DNA of 64,000 nucleotides from Symsagittifera roscoffensis (taxonomy: Eukaryota > Xenacoelomorpha > Acoela > Convolutidae). How positions within the stretch are numbered: position 1 is the first letter of the stretch; every line of letters begins with the position of its first letter. The notes under the pieces are model-generated. The model did not search any database, had not been told where the DNA came from, and saw only the letters and a list, made by a program, of their open reading frames with translations. The translations under genes and the position numbers were made by a program. Location of the stretch: assembly GCF_963678635.1 (NCBI RefSeq), contig NW_026971191.1:1-64000 (forward strand), in the 5' to 3' direction. Positions 9,682 to 19,780 of the stretch are shown here, piece by piece.

Positions 9682-11170
9682 TTAAAGTTGGTTTTGAAAT
9701 TCAACTTTCTTTAATATTTTAGATTGTGGGATGAATGTTTTGTAGTTTTTATGTGGTTGATTTCTAAGTCGTGATAATTTTCTATGTTCTGATTTCTCTA
9801 CTTGTTCTTGTGGTAGAATTTTTTCTATCATTTTCCTAATTTTTCTTTCTTTTTGATGTATTTTTTGATCTGGTGTTTTTGTATTGTTTTGAATTGTAGT
9901 TGGTTTTGTATTTTGTTTTTCATGATGAATGTTGTGTTCTTCATCTATTTCTTTTTCCGTATGTGGATGATTTTGAATAACTTTTAAACCTGTGAAAGAA
10001 TATACTTGAGTTAATTCGCGTAGTGCGTACTCTTTTGGGTAGTATGGCAATAGATTGTTTCGATGTTGAACAATTTCTTTTTGATTTGAATTGGTGAGTT
10101 TATACGTTACGTCAGTGGGTTTGGCAACTATTTGGTATGGTCCTTTTTGAAGGGGTTGTAATATTTTAGAAATTCCTTTTTGTGTATTAAAGTTATGTAT
10201 TAAGACAAATGTTCCAATTTTTAAGTCTGTGGCTGGTGTAAAGCGTGAATTAATTTGGTCATTAATATTTTGCCTTTGTAACAATTTTTTTGCTATTTTT
10301 TGGTAAATTTCATTGTGTTTTTTATCTCTATTTAAAATCCATTCGGTGTGTGTGACGGAGGCTAATTTAAGAATTTGTGGTTGATGAAAATGATCTTCAT
10401 CATGTTTGTGTAAAATAAGGTTATAACAAATTGAACCTTTATTTGGTTGGCAATAACCTTGTGCATTTTTATGAGAATTTGCTGTAGACATAATTGGTTT
10501 ACGTGGCTTTTGATTAAAAACCATTTCGTATGGTGACAATCCTAGAGTTGTCGTGATTTGTGAATTATATGCTAAGGGAAATAATTTTACATCTGCTGAC
10601 CATTCTTTGTATTTTGTATCATTTCCATTTATGATACATCTGAGATATTCTTGCAGTGAACGGGTCATACCTTCAACTAAACCGTTTCATCAACGTGCAA
10701 GAGATGTACGTGGTTTATGTTTGATGTTATATAAGTGGCATAGTGTTATGATTTCATTATTTATGAATTCTGTACCGTTGTCTGTAACTAAGAGTTCGGG
10801 TAATCCGAATTTAGCTATCCAGTGTTCAAAAAGTGTCGTGTAAGCATAATAAGCATTACAATGTGGTACCGGGTTGAGTGCTATATAATGTGTAGATGCG
10901 TCAACAATTACCATAATGTAGGAGTTTTCTTCTGAGGATGGTGAAATGGGTGCTTTTGTATCAAATGAAATGCGATGGTTGAAGTATAAACTTTGTCCTT
11001 TAAAATCTTGTTTTTGTGGTATTCGTTTTTGATTTGGATAAGGTTTATTTAGTTGACATATTATACAATCATTGCATAATACTTTTATCCAAATTGGTGC
11101 ATTTGGGAAATAAAAATTTTGTGTAAAGTTTGAGTATGTTTTCTCTGATCCGGACTTTTTCTTTAGTATT
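9682..11170 (-). pseudogene. pol: Integrase region of pol
   Basis: Reading leftward from 11170 there is a damaged HHCC zinc-binding part. The CNDCIIC cysteines are clear, but a frameshift lies where the second His is expected. The DDE core follows. The first Asp lies in FDTKAPI, just upstream of the Met at 10914. The second is in LVTDNGTEF. The Glu is in GLVEGM at about 10674, with 35 codons between the second Asp and the Glu, so the spacing is DD35E. Two consecutive TGA codons (10692-10687) interrupt the core where the family usually has Pro-Trp-Thr-like residues before NGLVEG. The same frame then runs 329 codons to 9682 and includes KGPYQIV, the GPY/F motif of Ty3/Gypsy integrases, then a Lys-rich tail. 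A functional copy would insert the cDNA; this one cannot make the full protein. Confidence 0.85.
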
Positions 11171-11753
11171 TTGTGTATGTGAGATGTTAAAAGCTATTAA
11201 TATCATATTTAAAGGAAGACAAGGACTTTTAGAATCATTTAATTGATTTTCTAAAAGATCTGTATTTTCTAAAAGATCTGTATTTTCAATTGCTGTGTTA
11301 TTAATTTTTCAGAAATATCGGAGGAGTGTTTTATTTCCTAAAATTGTGGTATCTGCTTTAACGGGTTTAGTTTTGTATTTGTGCCATGATTTTATTTGTC
11401 TAATTACTGGGTCGGGATTTTGATATTGTTTTAAGCGTTCAAGTGTAATTTTATCTGTTGGAGGGAGAAAAATATTGTCAATTTCTAGTTTTGATAGGGG
11501 AATTGTGTCAAATGGGTCATGGAGGTCAAAAACTTGATTTAATGTGTATTTTAAATCATTTTTTTGCGGTCCTGATAAATTTATTTTATCGGTTAAGTTT
11601 TCTTTTTCGATTAATGGAAAAAAGTCTTTTTTATGCGATTGTTGTTTTATTCTTTTTTGTTGAGTGTTTTTTTTTTATCCATTGTGAGTTTGGAATTGGT
11701 TTAAAGGTTGATGTGCCTAGTAAGTCAACTTCGTAGTGATTATCCTGGCAATC
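11171..11753 (-). pseudogene. RNase H-integrase connection, heavily mutated
   Basis: Short stretches of readable minus-strand peptide continue from the RNase H end (for example YEVDLLGTSTFKPIP just below 11753), but several frameshifts and stops follow. A short duplication of ATTTTCTAAAAGATCTGTATT lies near 11247-11285. The region presumably encoded the linker before the integrase zinc finger. No separate gene is seen. Confidence 0.5.
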
Positions 11754-12341
11754 TTAGTAGAGTGGGAAATGTTGTAGGTTATTTATCTGTGATTGATCAA
11801 TATCAGTTTTTACTGCGTATTTGCATTCTAATCGGGGTGATGTTTCATCTTTTGCGAGATAAAATTTAAAATTTTGTGGTAGTTCAACTGTAGTTTTTCG
11901 CGTGAGTAGTTCAGGTGGCGTATTTCTACTTAATGTATCTGGTAATGCAAGGTTTTTTCCTGCTGTCCAAACTATATGTAAGTTTGGAAATTTCATTAGA
12001 ATTAGTTGAAATCTATAAACTCTATGATTTGGATTCGACTTTTGTGTAAAGAGAAAAATAATTGGTTTGTGATATGTGAATAGAACTGTTGGGTGTTTTG
12101 ATCCAAGTATCAGAAATTCATATTCTGTAAGTGTTTAAATTATAGCTGTACATTCTCTCATTAGAGTTGAGAGTCGTAGCTCTGCTTGAGTGAATAATCG
12201 GATATTTGCTGATATAAGGTTCATTTTATTTGTACCACTATGTGATTGTAGCAATGATGCGCCGATGCCAAAACTTGAAGCATCGCAAATTGCATAGAAT
12301 GGATGATTTGGATCTGGAATTGTATTTGAAATTTGTTCAGT
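11754..12341 (-). pseudogene. pol: RNase H domain of pol, catalytic Asp replaced
   Basis: The expected Gypsy-type RNase H landmarks are readable: AICDASSFGIG (first Asp) near 12300-12270, STLMREC (Glu) near 12165, and LFTYHKPI near 12084-12060. The last motif normally reads T-D-H-K in this family; here the codon at 12074-12072 is TAT (Tyr), so a catalytic Asp is lost. An in-frame TAA sits at 12137-12135. Downstream, VWTAGKNLALPDTLSR is the typical end-of-RNase H signature with its final Asp. The domain degrades the RNA strand during reverse transcription in active elements; this copy is dead. Confidence 0.8.
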
Positions 12342-13340
12342 TAAAAAATTTTTAATTTCTTCAAATCGTGTTTGATGTTCACTGGTCCATTCAAAGTTAT
12401 TTTGTTGTCAGAGGATATTATATAAGGGTCTTAAGTATAATTGCATTTTATAAACGTATTTGCTTAAGAAAATTAACATTCCAAGGAATTCTTGGATTTT
12501 TTTTGTTTGTTGGTGGCTGAAGTTTTTGAATAGCTTCAATGCGTGATTTTAATGGGGTGATAGTGTTTCGTTCAATAATTTAGAAAAAAGTGTGATTTAT
12601 CGGGAGCGGCTTTCAGATTTTTGTTCTGAAGTATTTTATGATAGTGTTCTAAAACTGTAAACATTTCTTCTTTAGTTTGTGATTGCATAAAAACATCGTC
12701 TAAATAGGTGATTTTGTTTTTCTTGAGTATTAGTGGTCTAAAAATTTTACTCATAAAAGCTGAAAAAGCTGCTGGTCCTATGGATATTCCATAGAATAAG
12801 CGATTAAATTCATAATGTTGATTTCCAATAACAAATTGTGTTAAACGTCGTGATTGTTCATCTAGTGGCATTTGATTGTATGCACTATTCATATCTGCGG
12901 TTGTAAAGTATTTTCCGTTTATCTTTGTTAAGATAACTTGTATTGGTTCAATAGGCCAATTGCATTTTGATTCATCAATTAGTGAATTGAGATATCTAGC
13001 GTCTAAAACTATTTTTAGTGATTCGCCTTTTGCTAGAATGATAACAGGGTTGATAAAAGTGTAAACTTTTTGTTGTTCTTCCTTATTTACCGTGTGAAAT
13101 AATTTTGTATTGTACTAAGATGTCAAGTGATCTATTTACTTTGTCGTGTAAATGAATTGGTACTTTACTGGATCTTTGTTTTTTGAAAACTGCGTCGGGT
13201 TTTAACGGGAGATGTAGTGACGAACTGATTTTTGCAACGTCAAGTTTTGATGCTGCGTAAACCGTTGAATATTTAAACAGTTGTTTTGCTAACTTATCAA
13301 ATTCGATTTGTGTAATTTGTGAATGTTCAAAATTAAACAT
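12342..13340 (-). pseudogene. pol: Reverse transcriptase region of pol
   Basis: The RT begins around LPLKPDAVFKK and SSKVPIHLHDKVN, then shifts frame near 13083. In the next frame come FINPVIILAK, DARYLN, and motif A FTTADMNSAYNQMPL with the first catalytic Asp. FYGISIGPAAFSAFM (motif B) and the active-site YLDD (12706-12695) follow. Just after the SHFF motif (near 12575) about ten residues of the expected thumb/connection sequence are missing, apparently through a deletion. The thumb then reads on with another frameshift and a TGA at 12420-12418. The domain would copy genomic RNA into cDNA. The motifs are well preserved, so decay looks fairly recent. Confidence 0.88.
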
Positions 13341-13829
13341 TGTTTAAAATTTTTGTTGTTCTTTTGTGTAATTTGTTACGTTGAATGTTGGTTTAAAGTA
13401 TGGTGTTTTTGTGAAGTAATCTGTATTTTTCTCTTTTCATTACTTACTATGTTATTTATGGATAATTCTTCGTCAAGAATTGTGGATTGGCAAATATCTA
13501 ATAATTGGAGTATATTATTAACGCGGTAAGCTACTTCATGTATGGGTGAGATTGTAGCGTTTATTTCACAATATCCTTAAATCCCTAAGGGTAATGTTAC
13601 TTGATACGGTGTATTGTTATACACGTGTAACGAAATTGTGTCGGAATTCGTGTTTTTCAAATATTTAATAGATGAGATCAAGATTTTGAAAAATTTGTGA
13701 ATAGGTTTAAATTCAAAGTCTGACATAACAAGTTGTTGTTTATTTTGATTTTTATCATACTGGTGAACTTGTTTTATTGAAAAATTATATATATTTCCTG
13801 ATAATGGTTTCAGGTGTTTCCGTTGTTGA
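13341..13829 (-). pseudogene. Protease-RT linker of pol
   Basis: The minus strand remains readable in a frame shifted relative to the protease (shift near 13855) and leads toward the RT start, with at least one in-frame stop. The sequence is hydrophilic and shows no recognised motif. It looks like the normal stretch between protease and RT rather than a separate gene. Confidence 0.5.
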
Positions 13830-14963
13830 TTATAAATGGGATAAAATTTTGAGAAGAATGGTGGTTGTTTGTTTAGTCTTTGAAAAAATATTAGAGCTGT
13901 ATTTTTTTGTTTTTGTGTACATATCTTTGATTAGTATTTTACTATTTAGGATGTTGATTGTTGGTATATATTTAGATATAAATGGTATGCCAATGATATT
14001 GTGCTTAATATCAGTAATGTGAAAAGTTTGTTTAAACGGTCTGTTTAAAATTTTGTTTTGCTCCATTGTTCTCGTGGGGAGAAGGAATAATTGGATTTTT
14101 CCATAATTAACTAATGTTGATCCTTGTGCTGTTGCTAGTTTACTGGAGGTTTCAAGAGGCGTTAATTTTGAAAGTAATGTTTTGATTTCATTCCATGTGG
14201 GAATATTAATTATATTTGATTCTGCTCCTGAATCAAATAAAAAATCGATTTCAAGATCTGGTGGTTGAAACTCTTTATTTCTTGGACTTTCTAAGAGAAA
14301 TGGTATTGTCCAAATTTTTTCTCTGGGTTGTTCTTTCTGTATTTTTTGATAAATATGATTTATGTTTGAGCATTGTGTTTTACCTTTTTCATCGATTTTA
14401 ATTACCGTGTTTATTTCGTTTACTTCTTGTGTAGTTTGTGTAGTATCAGTGGGTACAATATAGTAATTGTGAAGGAGTTCCAATTGATTTTCGTATATAT
14501 GTGAAGTAAAAGGTTGTTCATATATGACAGGTTCATAGTCCTTTTCGACTGTTATCATATTTACTGAGATAGTATTTTCTGTATCACTCTTTGTATCTGG
14601 TGATTCACAATGTAAATGATTTAGTGGTATTTCGTGATTTTCTGTGTCATCAATACCTGCAGGGTCTGAAGTTGTTTTTTCATTTGTTTGCAGTTGATTA
14701 ATGTGTCTTTGATGTTTTGGTGTACTACTTCTGTATCGATGTCTAGAGTCAGGGTAACGGTTGTTATTCCTATGTGGTGACTGGGAATAATTTCTGTATC
14801 GATTATTGTAACTTGAGTTTCGATTTTGTGAGTTATTTTGTGATCTATTTTGGTAATTATCATTTGATCTGTGATAGTTTAATCTATTATATGAATTATT
14901 TCTTGATCGATTGTTCGGGTATTTCTGATTTCGGTTGTTCGAATAACTTCTGTTTCTATTATG
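13830..14963 (-). pseudogene. pro: Aspartic protease with Arg/Asn/Ser-rich lead-in, in frame with gag
   Basis: From the stop at 14966-14964 the frame is open without interruption down to 13830. The first part continues the Asn/Arg/Ser/Tyr-rich low-complexity tail of the nucleocapsid. An acidic region follows, then a retropepsin-like domain. Its active site is LFDSGAES, with the Asp codon at 14234-14232, and the C-terminal hydrophobic motif is HNIIGIPFI, the equivalent of the usual Ile-hydrophobic-Gly signature. The retropepsin would cleave the polyprotein. It shares a frame with the capsid and zinc-knuckle segments above it, so gag and protease were probably one ORF, without a programmed shift between them. 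The frame is lost near 13855. Confidence 0.8.
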
Positions 14964-16109
14964 TTAATAGTTTCTATTTCTGTTGTATGATGAGTTTCGT
15001 GATTGATTATTGGAATAGTGTCTATTCCTTAGGTTTGATTGGGAACTGTATCCAGAAACAAATTGTGCTGCATTGGAATTTGATCTTGAATAGTTATTTT
15101 GGTTTCCTTGACTATTCGATCGGTTATAATTATTTTGTGAAGAATTTCGTGTATTTCTTCGTTCTGGTGATCTTCCTCTATAACTTGAGTTATATGGTGA
15201 TTGATTCCTTGTGTAATTGGTGTTGTTCGGAAGTGGTTTTCCTGAACTGATATTACTATATATATTTTTGTTTGGTAGATTTTGATCTTTTTTCATATAT
15301 TGATAGAACGACTTATTTGGTTCTTTATGCTTTTGAGGTTTATTCTGATTGTCTTGTTGTTTTTGTCTACATTCGGAGATACTGTGTCCGTATCGTCGGC
15401 AATAATTACACCATTTTTTGAAGGATGGTTTGACTCTAAAATTTGGATTTTTTTCATAGATATTCAGTATTTCAGTGATTTTTTCAATTAAGTCTGTATC
15501 TGATTCCTGTATGTTATTTATATGTGTAGTGTTTGTTTCAATTCGATTAACATATTGTAGTTTTAGATTTTCTGTTTCTTCGAATTTCATTGTGATTTCT
15601 GCTTGTTCTAGTTTATCTACTAATTTTCGAAAATCTAAATCTAGTTCTCGAATTTAGGAAGGATGAGATGCTCTCTTTTTTATTGCTATTTTCCTTAATT
15701 GAGGTGTTAAGGTCATCATTAAAATTTCTGTCATTTTTGTGTTTTTATAGTCATGTGTATTAAGTGAATATGCTTTTCGAACTAGTGTTTCGACACGTAC
15801 TGCTAATTGTTTGATAGTTTCATTACATAAAACTCTTTGGTGTTGTTTGTTTCTGTCAGAGTCAAACATTTTTGAAAATTCTTGTGTGAATCTTTTCCAA
15901 TCTGATTTTATTTCTATAGGTAATACTGAAAACCATTTTTGAGCTGCGCCATCTAGGGTTGTTTGTATTAGTGCTGTGCGTCTATGTATCCAATTTTGAT
16001 GTGGTGGCGTATTAATTGGTTCAGGTCCTATATTTAAAATTAAATTTGCTGTTACTGCATTTAGATAATCTTCTACAGAATATTCAGGATCTGTCCCTGT
16101 GAATACCAT
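14964..16109 (-). pseudogene. gag: Gag capsid-like domain and CCHC nucleocapsid
   Basis: One frame runs from 16109 to 14964 with a single internal stop (TAA at 15656-15654). The first 150 codons resemble the Retrotrans_gag capsid family: YSVEDYLNAV, a Trp-containing helix (LDGAAQKWFSVLP), and FTQEFSKMF. The next part is helical and charged. It carries one zinc knuckle, CNYCRRYGHSISEC (C-x2-C-x4-H-x4-C, 15410-15369), then a long tail rich in Asn, Ser, Arg, Tyr and Gln suited to RNA binding. In an active element this would form the particle shell and package RNA. The Met at 16109 is internal: the frame is preceded by readable peptide, and a frameshift joins it to the segment above. Confidence 0.85.
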
Positions 16110-16901
16110 CAGTGTTTTTTGGATGTTATTGATGATCCACCCATGAGGTATAGATTCATTGTCATCTGTAGTGATTCTGCGGCATTTGGCATTTGCGAAA
16201 AATTTGAAAGTTGATTTTTCGTTATTTCATGTTGCTGAAGGTAATATGGAAGCGGTATTTCATTTTGCATTTGAGTTGGTTGATAAGAATGCATTGACAT
16301 TGGATTTTTTGGTTGTATTGGTTGAAAAGATTGTGTGTTAAATGGGTTTTGTATATGCATTTGTTGTGGATTTTGTACATCTATTGGGTTTTGTGGGTAA
16401 GTTTTTATATTTCGAGATGGTTGAGGTTGTCGTGGTCTTTGTGTGCAATATTCTTTGGGATATGGTGCAAAAATATCTGGTTGTCGATAATCATCTTCAT
16501 CGGATGATAGATAGTTTGTATTAAATAGTGTATGTTGTTTATTTTTTATTTTGTTGAAAGAATGGGTAATTTTCAGTATAATCCTGTGTAGGTTGTGGAT
16601 TAGCTGGAAAATTTGCTGAGTTTGTCGATGTTTTCGGGAGATTCCAATAAGGAGAACATACGTGATTTAAACTTTGTGTGTTTTTTCGGGGAGGTTGGTT
16701 TGTTCTTGGTTTGTGAGCTTAATTAAAATTGTGTTCTGCAAAGGTGTTTCTTGTGAATGGTTCTCGTGTTTTTGACGGTATTGTCATTGGTCTATACGTT
16801 TGATAATCCATATGTGAATATTTTGGAGCAACCGAAGGTTTAACGGTTGATTGTAAGGTTACCTGTGTTAGTGACGTATTTGTATTTCTTGGTGTTGTCA
16901 A
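16110..16901 (-). pseudogene. Pro/Gln/Asn-rich linker of gag
   Basis: The minus strand reads as low-complexity peptide rich in Pro, Gln, Asn and Met (for example NPFNTQSFQPIQPKNP), broken into segments 16901-16719 and 16360-16109 with stops and shifts between. It joins the N-terminal gag part to the capsid-like domain. The reading frame shifts at about 16120, just before the capsid. No globular domain is visible. Confidence 0.6.
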
Positions 16902-17042
16902 ATTAGGGTGTATTGGTGATATACTTTGTTGTGTAGTTGTTGTTGTTTGGACGATTTCTTCATTTATAAAGTGTGATGGTGTTTGAATATCTTGTTAGAT
17001 TTCTAGTTCCATTAAGGTTTTCATCATGTATGACGGTCGAAC

Positions 17043-17921
17043 TTAAACTGTTATTTCGTGTATCAGGTAAAAATTTATATAGTTCAATGGTGTTGCATCA
17101 ATGGTTAATGGTATTACTTTTGCATAAACTCTGTGATAAGATATTTTACTTATTGCTTGACTTGAGATAGCTTGTGGGATATTTAGAAATGCATGATGAG
17201 ACCATTCAGGGTCCCAAACGTAGTCTGATTGTTCTGAAAGAGCAGTGTCGTCAATTTTATTTTGAGGTCTGAAATTTTTTCTTGCTTGTGAAATTAAATC
17301 TAAATTGTGGGTGAAATAATCTATCATAAACTATGCTAAAATCTTTTGTAAATCATGTTTAGTGTGTTGTGAAACATCATCTTTAAGGAAATTTTCTCTA
17401 ATTATATGTAAATTTGTCGAAAATAATGCGATTTCATTTCGTACTTTTGTATGTTTGGATGTTTCATTTGGTGAGATACTTTGAAATTCTGTTTTTTCTA
17501 ATATAGATATATAAGTATCTATTATTGCAAAAACTTCGTTAGTGAATATGGAGTTTGCTCTTTGTGAATTATGGTATTGTATGCTTTTGATATATTCTAG
17601 GAATACTTATGAAAATTCTAATTAAATGTCGTCTGTTTGAATTACATATTTGCGACGGGCTGTATTGGGTGTGCTGACTTCTATGGTATAGATTCCATAT
17701 TGTTGTGTTAAATTACATATGTCTTTCAAAAAATGTTCAATAATTTGTCTTTTGATTTTTACATCTGGGAACTCTGCTTTGCATGGACTGATTCCGGGTT
17801 CAAACAAATTTACGAGTAAGTTCTTGCAAAAGTCATGTTGACCTCTATCATCGGGTGAATCTATAAGAAAGGGGTGAACTGCTTCGTCATCTGGACTATC
17901 GTCACTTTGAGTGTGGCTCAT
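17043..17921 (-). pseudogene. N-terminal part of gag, unknown fold
   Basis: An ATG at 17921 opens a frame readable down to 17043, interrupted by in-frame stops (TAA at 17624-17622, another TAA shortly after, and TAG just upstream of 17327). The protein begins acidic (DDSPDDEAVHPF) and continues as a helical, globular-looking sequence (KIKRQIIEHFLKDICNLT; later YVWDPEWSHHAFLN). It could be a matrix-like domain or a separate ORF1. I recognise no family. The ATG overlaps the end of the small basic ORF by 20 nt. Confidence 0.6.
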
Positions 17922-18120
17922 TTTTTCGTTTGATGACTGTTAATATATAACTATCGATGTGTCTAATTGGTTGATTCCAATTATACAGGTGTACTGGTTT
18001 GTGTTTGTATTGCTTTTTTATTCTACTTTTTCCTCTTTTTGATGAATTTGAAGTGTGATTTGTATTTGTTTGTTTATAATTTTTCTTTTTTTGTTTGTCG
18101 TTTTGTTCTAATGTATCCAA
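17902..18120 (-). CDS. Small Lys-rich basic ORF overlapping the gag start
   Basis: Seventy-two codons, very rich in Lys, Asn, Thr and Gln, with no hydrophobic segment. It begins at the first ATG after the leader and ends in TGA at 17902, overlapping the next ORF start (17921) by 20 nt in another frame. The boundary lies in CGAAAAAATGAGCC, a run of As that could favour slippage or reinitiation. It may be a real leader peptide, an N-terminal gag extension lost by a frameshift, or chance. Its function is unknown. Confidence 0.35.
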   Translation of the reverse strand: MDTLEQNDKQKKKNYKQTNTNHTSNSSKRGKSRIKKQYKHKPVHLYNWNQPIRHIDSYILTVIKRKNEPHSK

Positions 18121-19463
18121 CTGTTTGTATATGAGGTGTGATTACAAGATCGTATTTTTTGTTATCTATTTCACAGTTGTGTAAGCGATTGTTTGTTTAT
18201 TTTCTAAACTTTTGAATGACATAAGGTTTAGGATGAGGGATGCAAGAAGTTGTTAGTTATTTTTATTTCCTGAGAGTGTTAGTCCTTACGATTTTTTGGT
18301 TAGCTTAACCTGGGTCTTTTTGTTCAGGGTTGGAGAGAAAAGTATATCGATTCCGGAGAATGATTTTTTACTTTCTCGTGGCTAGTCTAAGCTAAGGTGT
18401 TAACTTACTTAATCTTACTTAGGGTTAGTGATTGTGATCAAGGGTTGGAGAATAGTAAATCGATCCACAAGGTTCAGGTATAATTAGAACGCAAGTAGTT
18501 CGCTAGATACTATTTTAAACTTACTAAGTCTAAGATCTATCCTGGGTCTGGTAAGAGGAAGGTTCAAGTGAAGGATGAATAACCGAAGTACTTCACTGTT
18601 TATCTTAATTTAAATGGTTAGTTTTATTTAAAAATTTCTATTAGTCTTGGGTCTTTTGGAAGGGTTGGATAGTGAATCGACGTTTGAGGTCGTTAGAAAC
18701 TTGCTAAGTGGGTGGGGGGAACAAAATTGTTCTGTTGATCCAAGTATAGGCCTAGATGAGCAGGTTTTAAAATTATTGAGATAGAAAATTTATTAAGATC
18801 CAAGGATAAGCCTTGATGATCTGATTTTAAAATTAAGTGAATTTAAGTTTAAAATGATTTAAATTTTTTGAAGAAAAAGATTTAGTTCTTTAATGATATT
18901 AGTGAGCTTATGATTGCTGTTATGTTTAGGTGATGAAGCTAGGACAACGAAGGATTTTTGATTATTAACAATTTATTGTCATGCTACTAATTTTTTTTTT
19001 ATTTTCAATAAATATTTTTCAAATATGTTTTATATAATACTGTAGAAATTAAGAAAACGATCTGAGATCTTTTTATCAACCGTTATTGTACGTTAATAAC
19101 TTTGTTTAGCGCCTGAGGTGATCATGAAGGTTTACTTCAAAATTTTACGTTTGCAAATGAAAACCTAAATTCATTGCTAATAAGATTCTAAATACAAAAG
19201 TTTGTGTTGGCTTTTGTGTACAATCATAAAACTAAATGGTAAGTTTCTGCTTTGTCGTATGTCGTCTCTTGTCCGAGGTCTTCTTCCAATTCCGGGTAGT
19301 TCTATTATCGTTCGGAGTATCGGCTCTGATCTATTGAGTCGTAGAGACGTTTCGATTAAATTATCATCGTATAACATTTTGAAAATGTTTTGTCTAATTT
19401 CTAATCTATTTTTGGTTAGTTCTAAGCTATTAAGGTCTTATTCGAGACTTATGGTCGCACCAG
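18121..19463 (-). other. 5' leader of the retroelement with internal repeats
   Basis: No convincing gene. Seen on the + strand: three copies of AGGGTTGGA(G/T)A followed by an ATCGA core (18326, 18441, 18661); related (C/T)TGGGTCT blocks near 18311, 18542 and 18645; and a 60-bp imperfect tandem beginning GATCCAAG at 18737 and 18797. On the minus strand several GTAAGT donor-like sites occur around 18400-18525, which could serve splicing to env. The rest, to 19463, is AT-rich without recognised signals. No sequence here matches the 3' end directly, so no LTR was identified. Confidence 0.5.
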
Positions 19464-19780
19464 ATGAGTTAAGACCGATGTGGTTAACTCATAGAGTAAC
19501 TTCGGATAGGGTACACCGTCTGCTCGTCACGCTATCTTATTTTCGGCCGAATAGATTCGTGCAACTTCTTAGTCTAATACCGATCCTAATCTTAATCTTA
19601 TACTTACTAGTCTCAGGGTGTTTAACTAGTCTCTGCTAGGCTCAATAGATCTAGGGTATACTGGTTTATTGCGGCTGCTGAAGTTCTCTTGGGGAGGCAA
19701 CTAATTTCTAAGTTAAATTCAAATCTCTCTGGTTCTGAAATTACAAGTAACTTCAGCACTTAAAAATAAGTAGGTTGTTA
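19464..19780 (+). repeat. Unit X, copy 3 (right terminal inverted repeat)
   Basis: Nearly identical to 894-1210 and the inverse of 2046-2373. It begins abruptly with the ATGAGTTAA / TTAACTCAT hairpin (19464-19492), and sequence inside 19464 is unrelated to that inside the other copies. A second dyad, GCTGAAGTT / AACTTCAGC, spans 19677-19757. It runs directly into Y at 19781. Confidence 0.88.

Larger units (their letters stand above)
2374..19463 (-). mobile_element. Decayed Ty3/Gypsy-type gag-pol-env retroelement
   Basis: The minus strand carries, in order, a leader (19463-18121), gag with a CCHC knuckle, an aspartic protease (DSGAE), RT with YLDD, RNase H, a DD35E integrase ending in a KGPYQIV (GPY/F-type) motif, an envelope-like gene and a further coding region. 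Protease-RT-RNase H-integrase is the Ty3/Gypsy order, and the GPY/F motif supports that group. The coding span of about 14.7 kb is long for the family, mainly because of the long gag N-terminus and the extra coding region after env. Direct LTRs were not found at the expected places. Flanking sequence X is inverted. Many frameshifts and in-frame stops show that this copy is inactive. Confidence 0.85.

Noticed and set aside
14621-14863. Separate 80-codon minus-strand ORF
   Set aside because: It is an out-of-frame shadow of the Asn/Arg/Ser-rich nucleocapsid-protease segment, whose own frame is open through the same stretch.
10687-17624. Alternative genetic code, since stops appear at conserved coding positions
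   Set aside because: TAA, TAG and TGA all interrupt frames, alongside frameshifts and a deletion, which fits decay better than reassignment of any one codon.
2374-19463. Maverick/Polinton-type element, suggested by long inverted termini
   Set aside because: The coding set is gag, protease, RT, RNase H, integrase and env. No protein-primed DNA polymerase, packaging ATPase or capsid genes of the Polinton kind are seen.
2374-19463. DIRS-type element
   Set aside because: The integrase is a DD35E enzyme with a GPY/F-type end, and no tyrosine recombinase motif was found.
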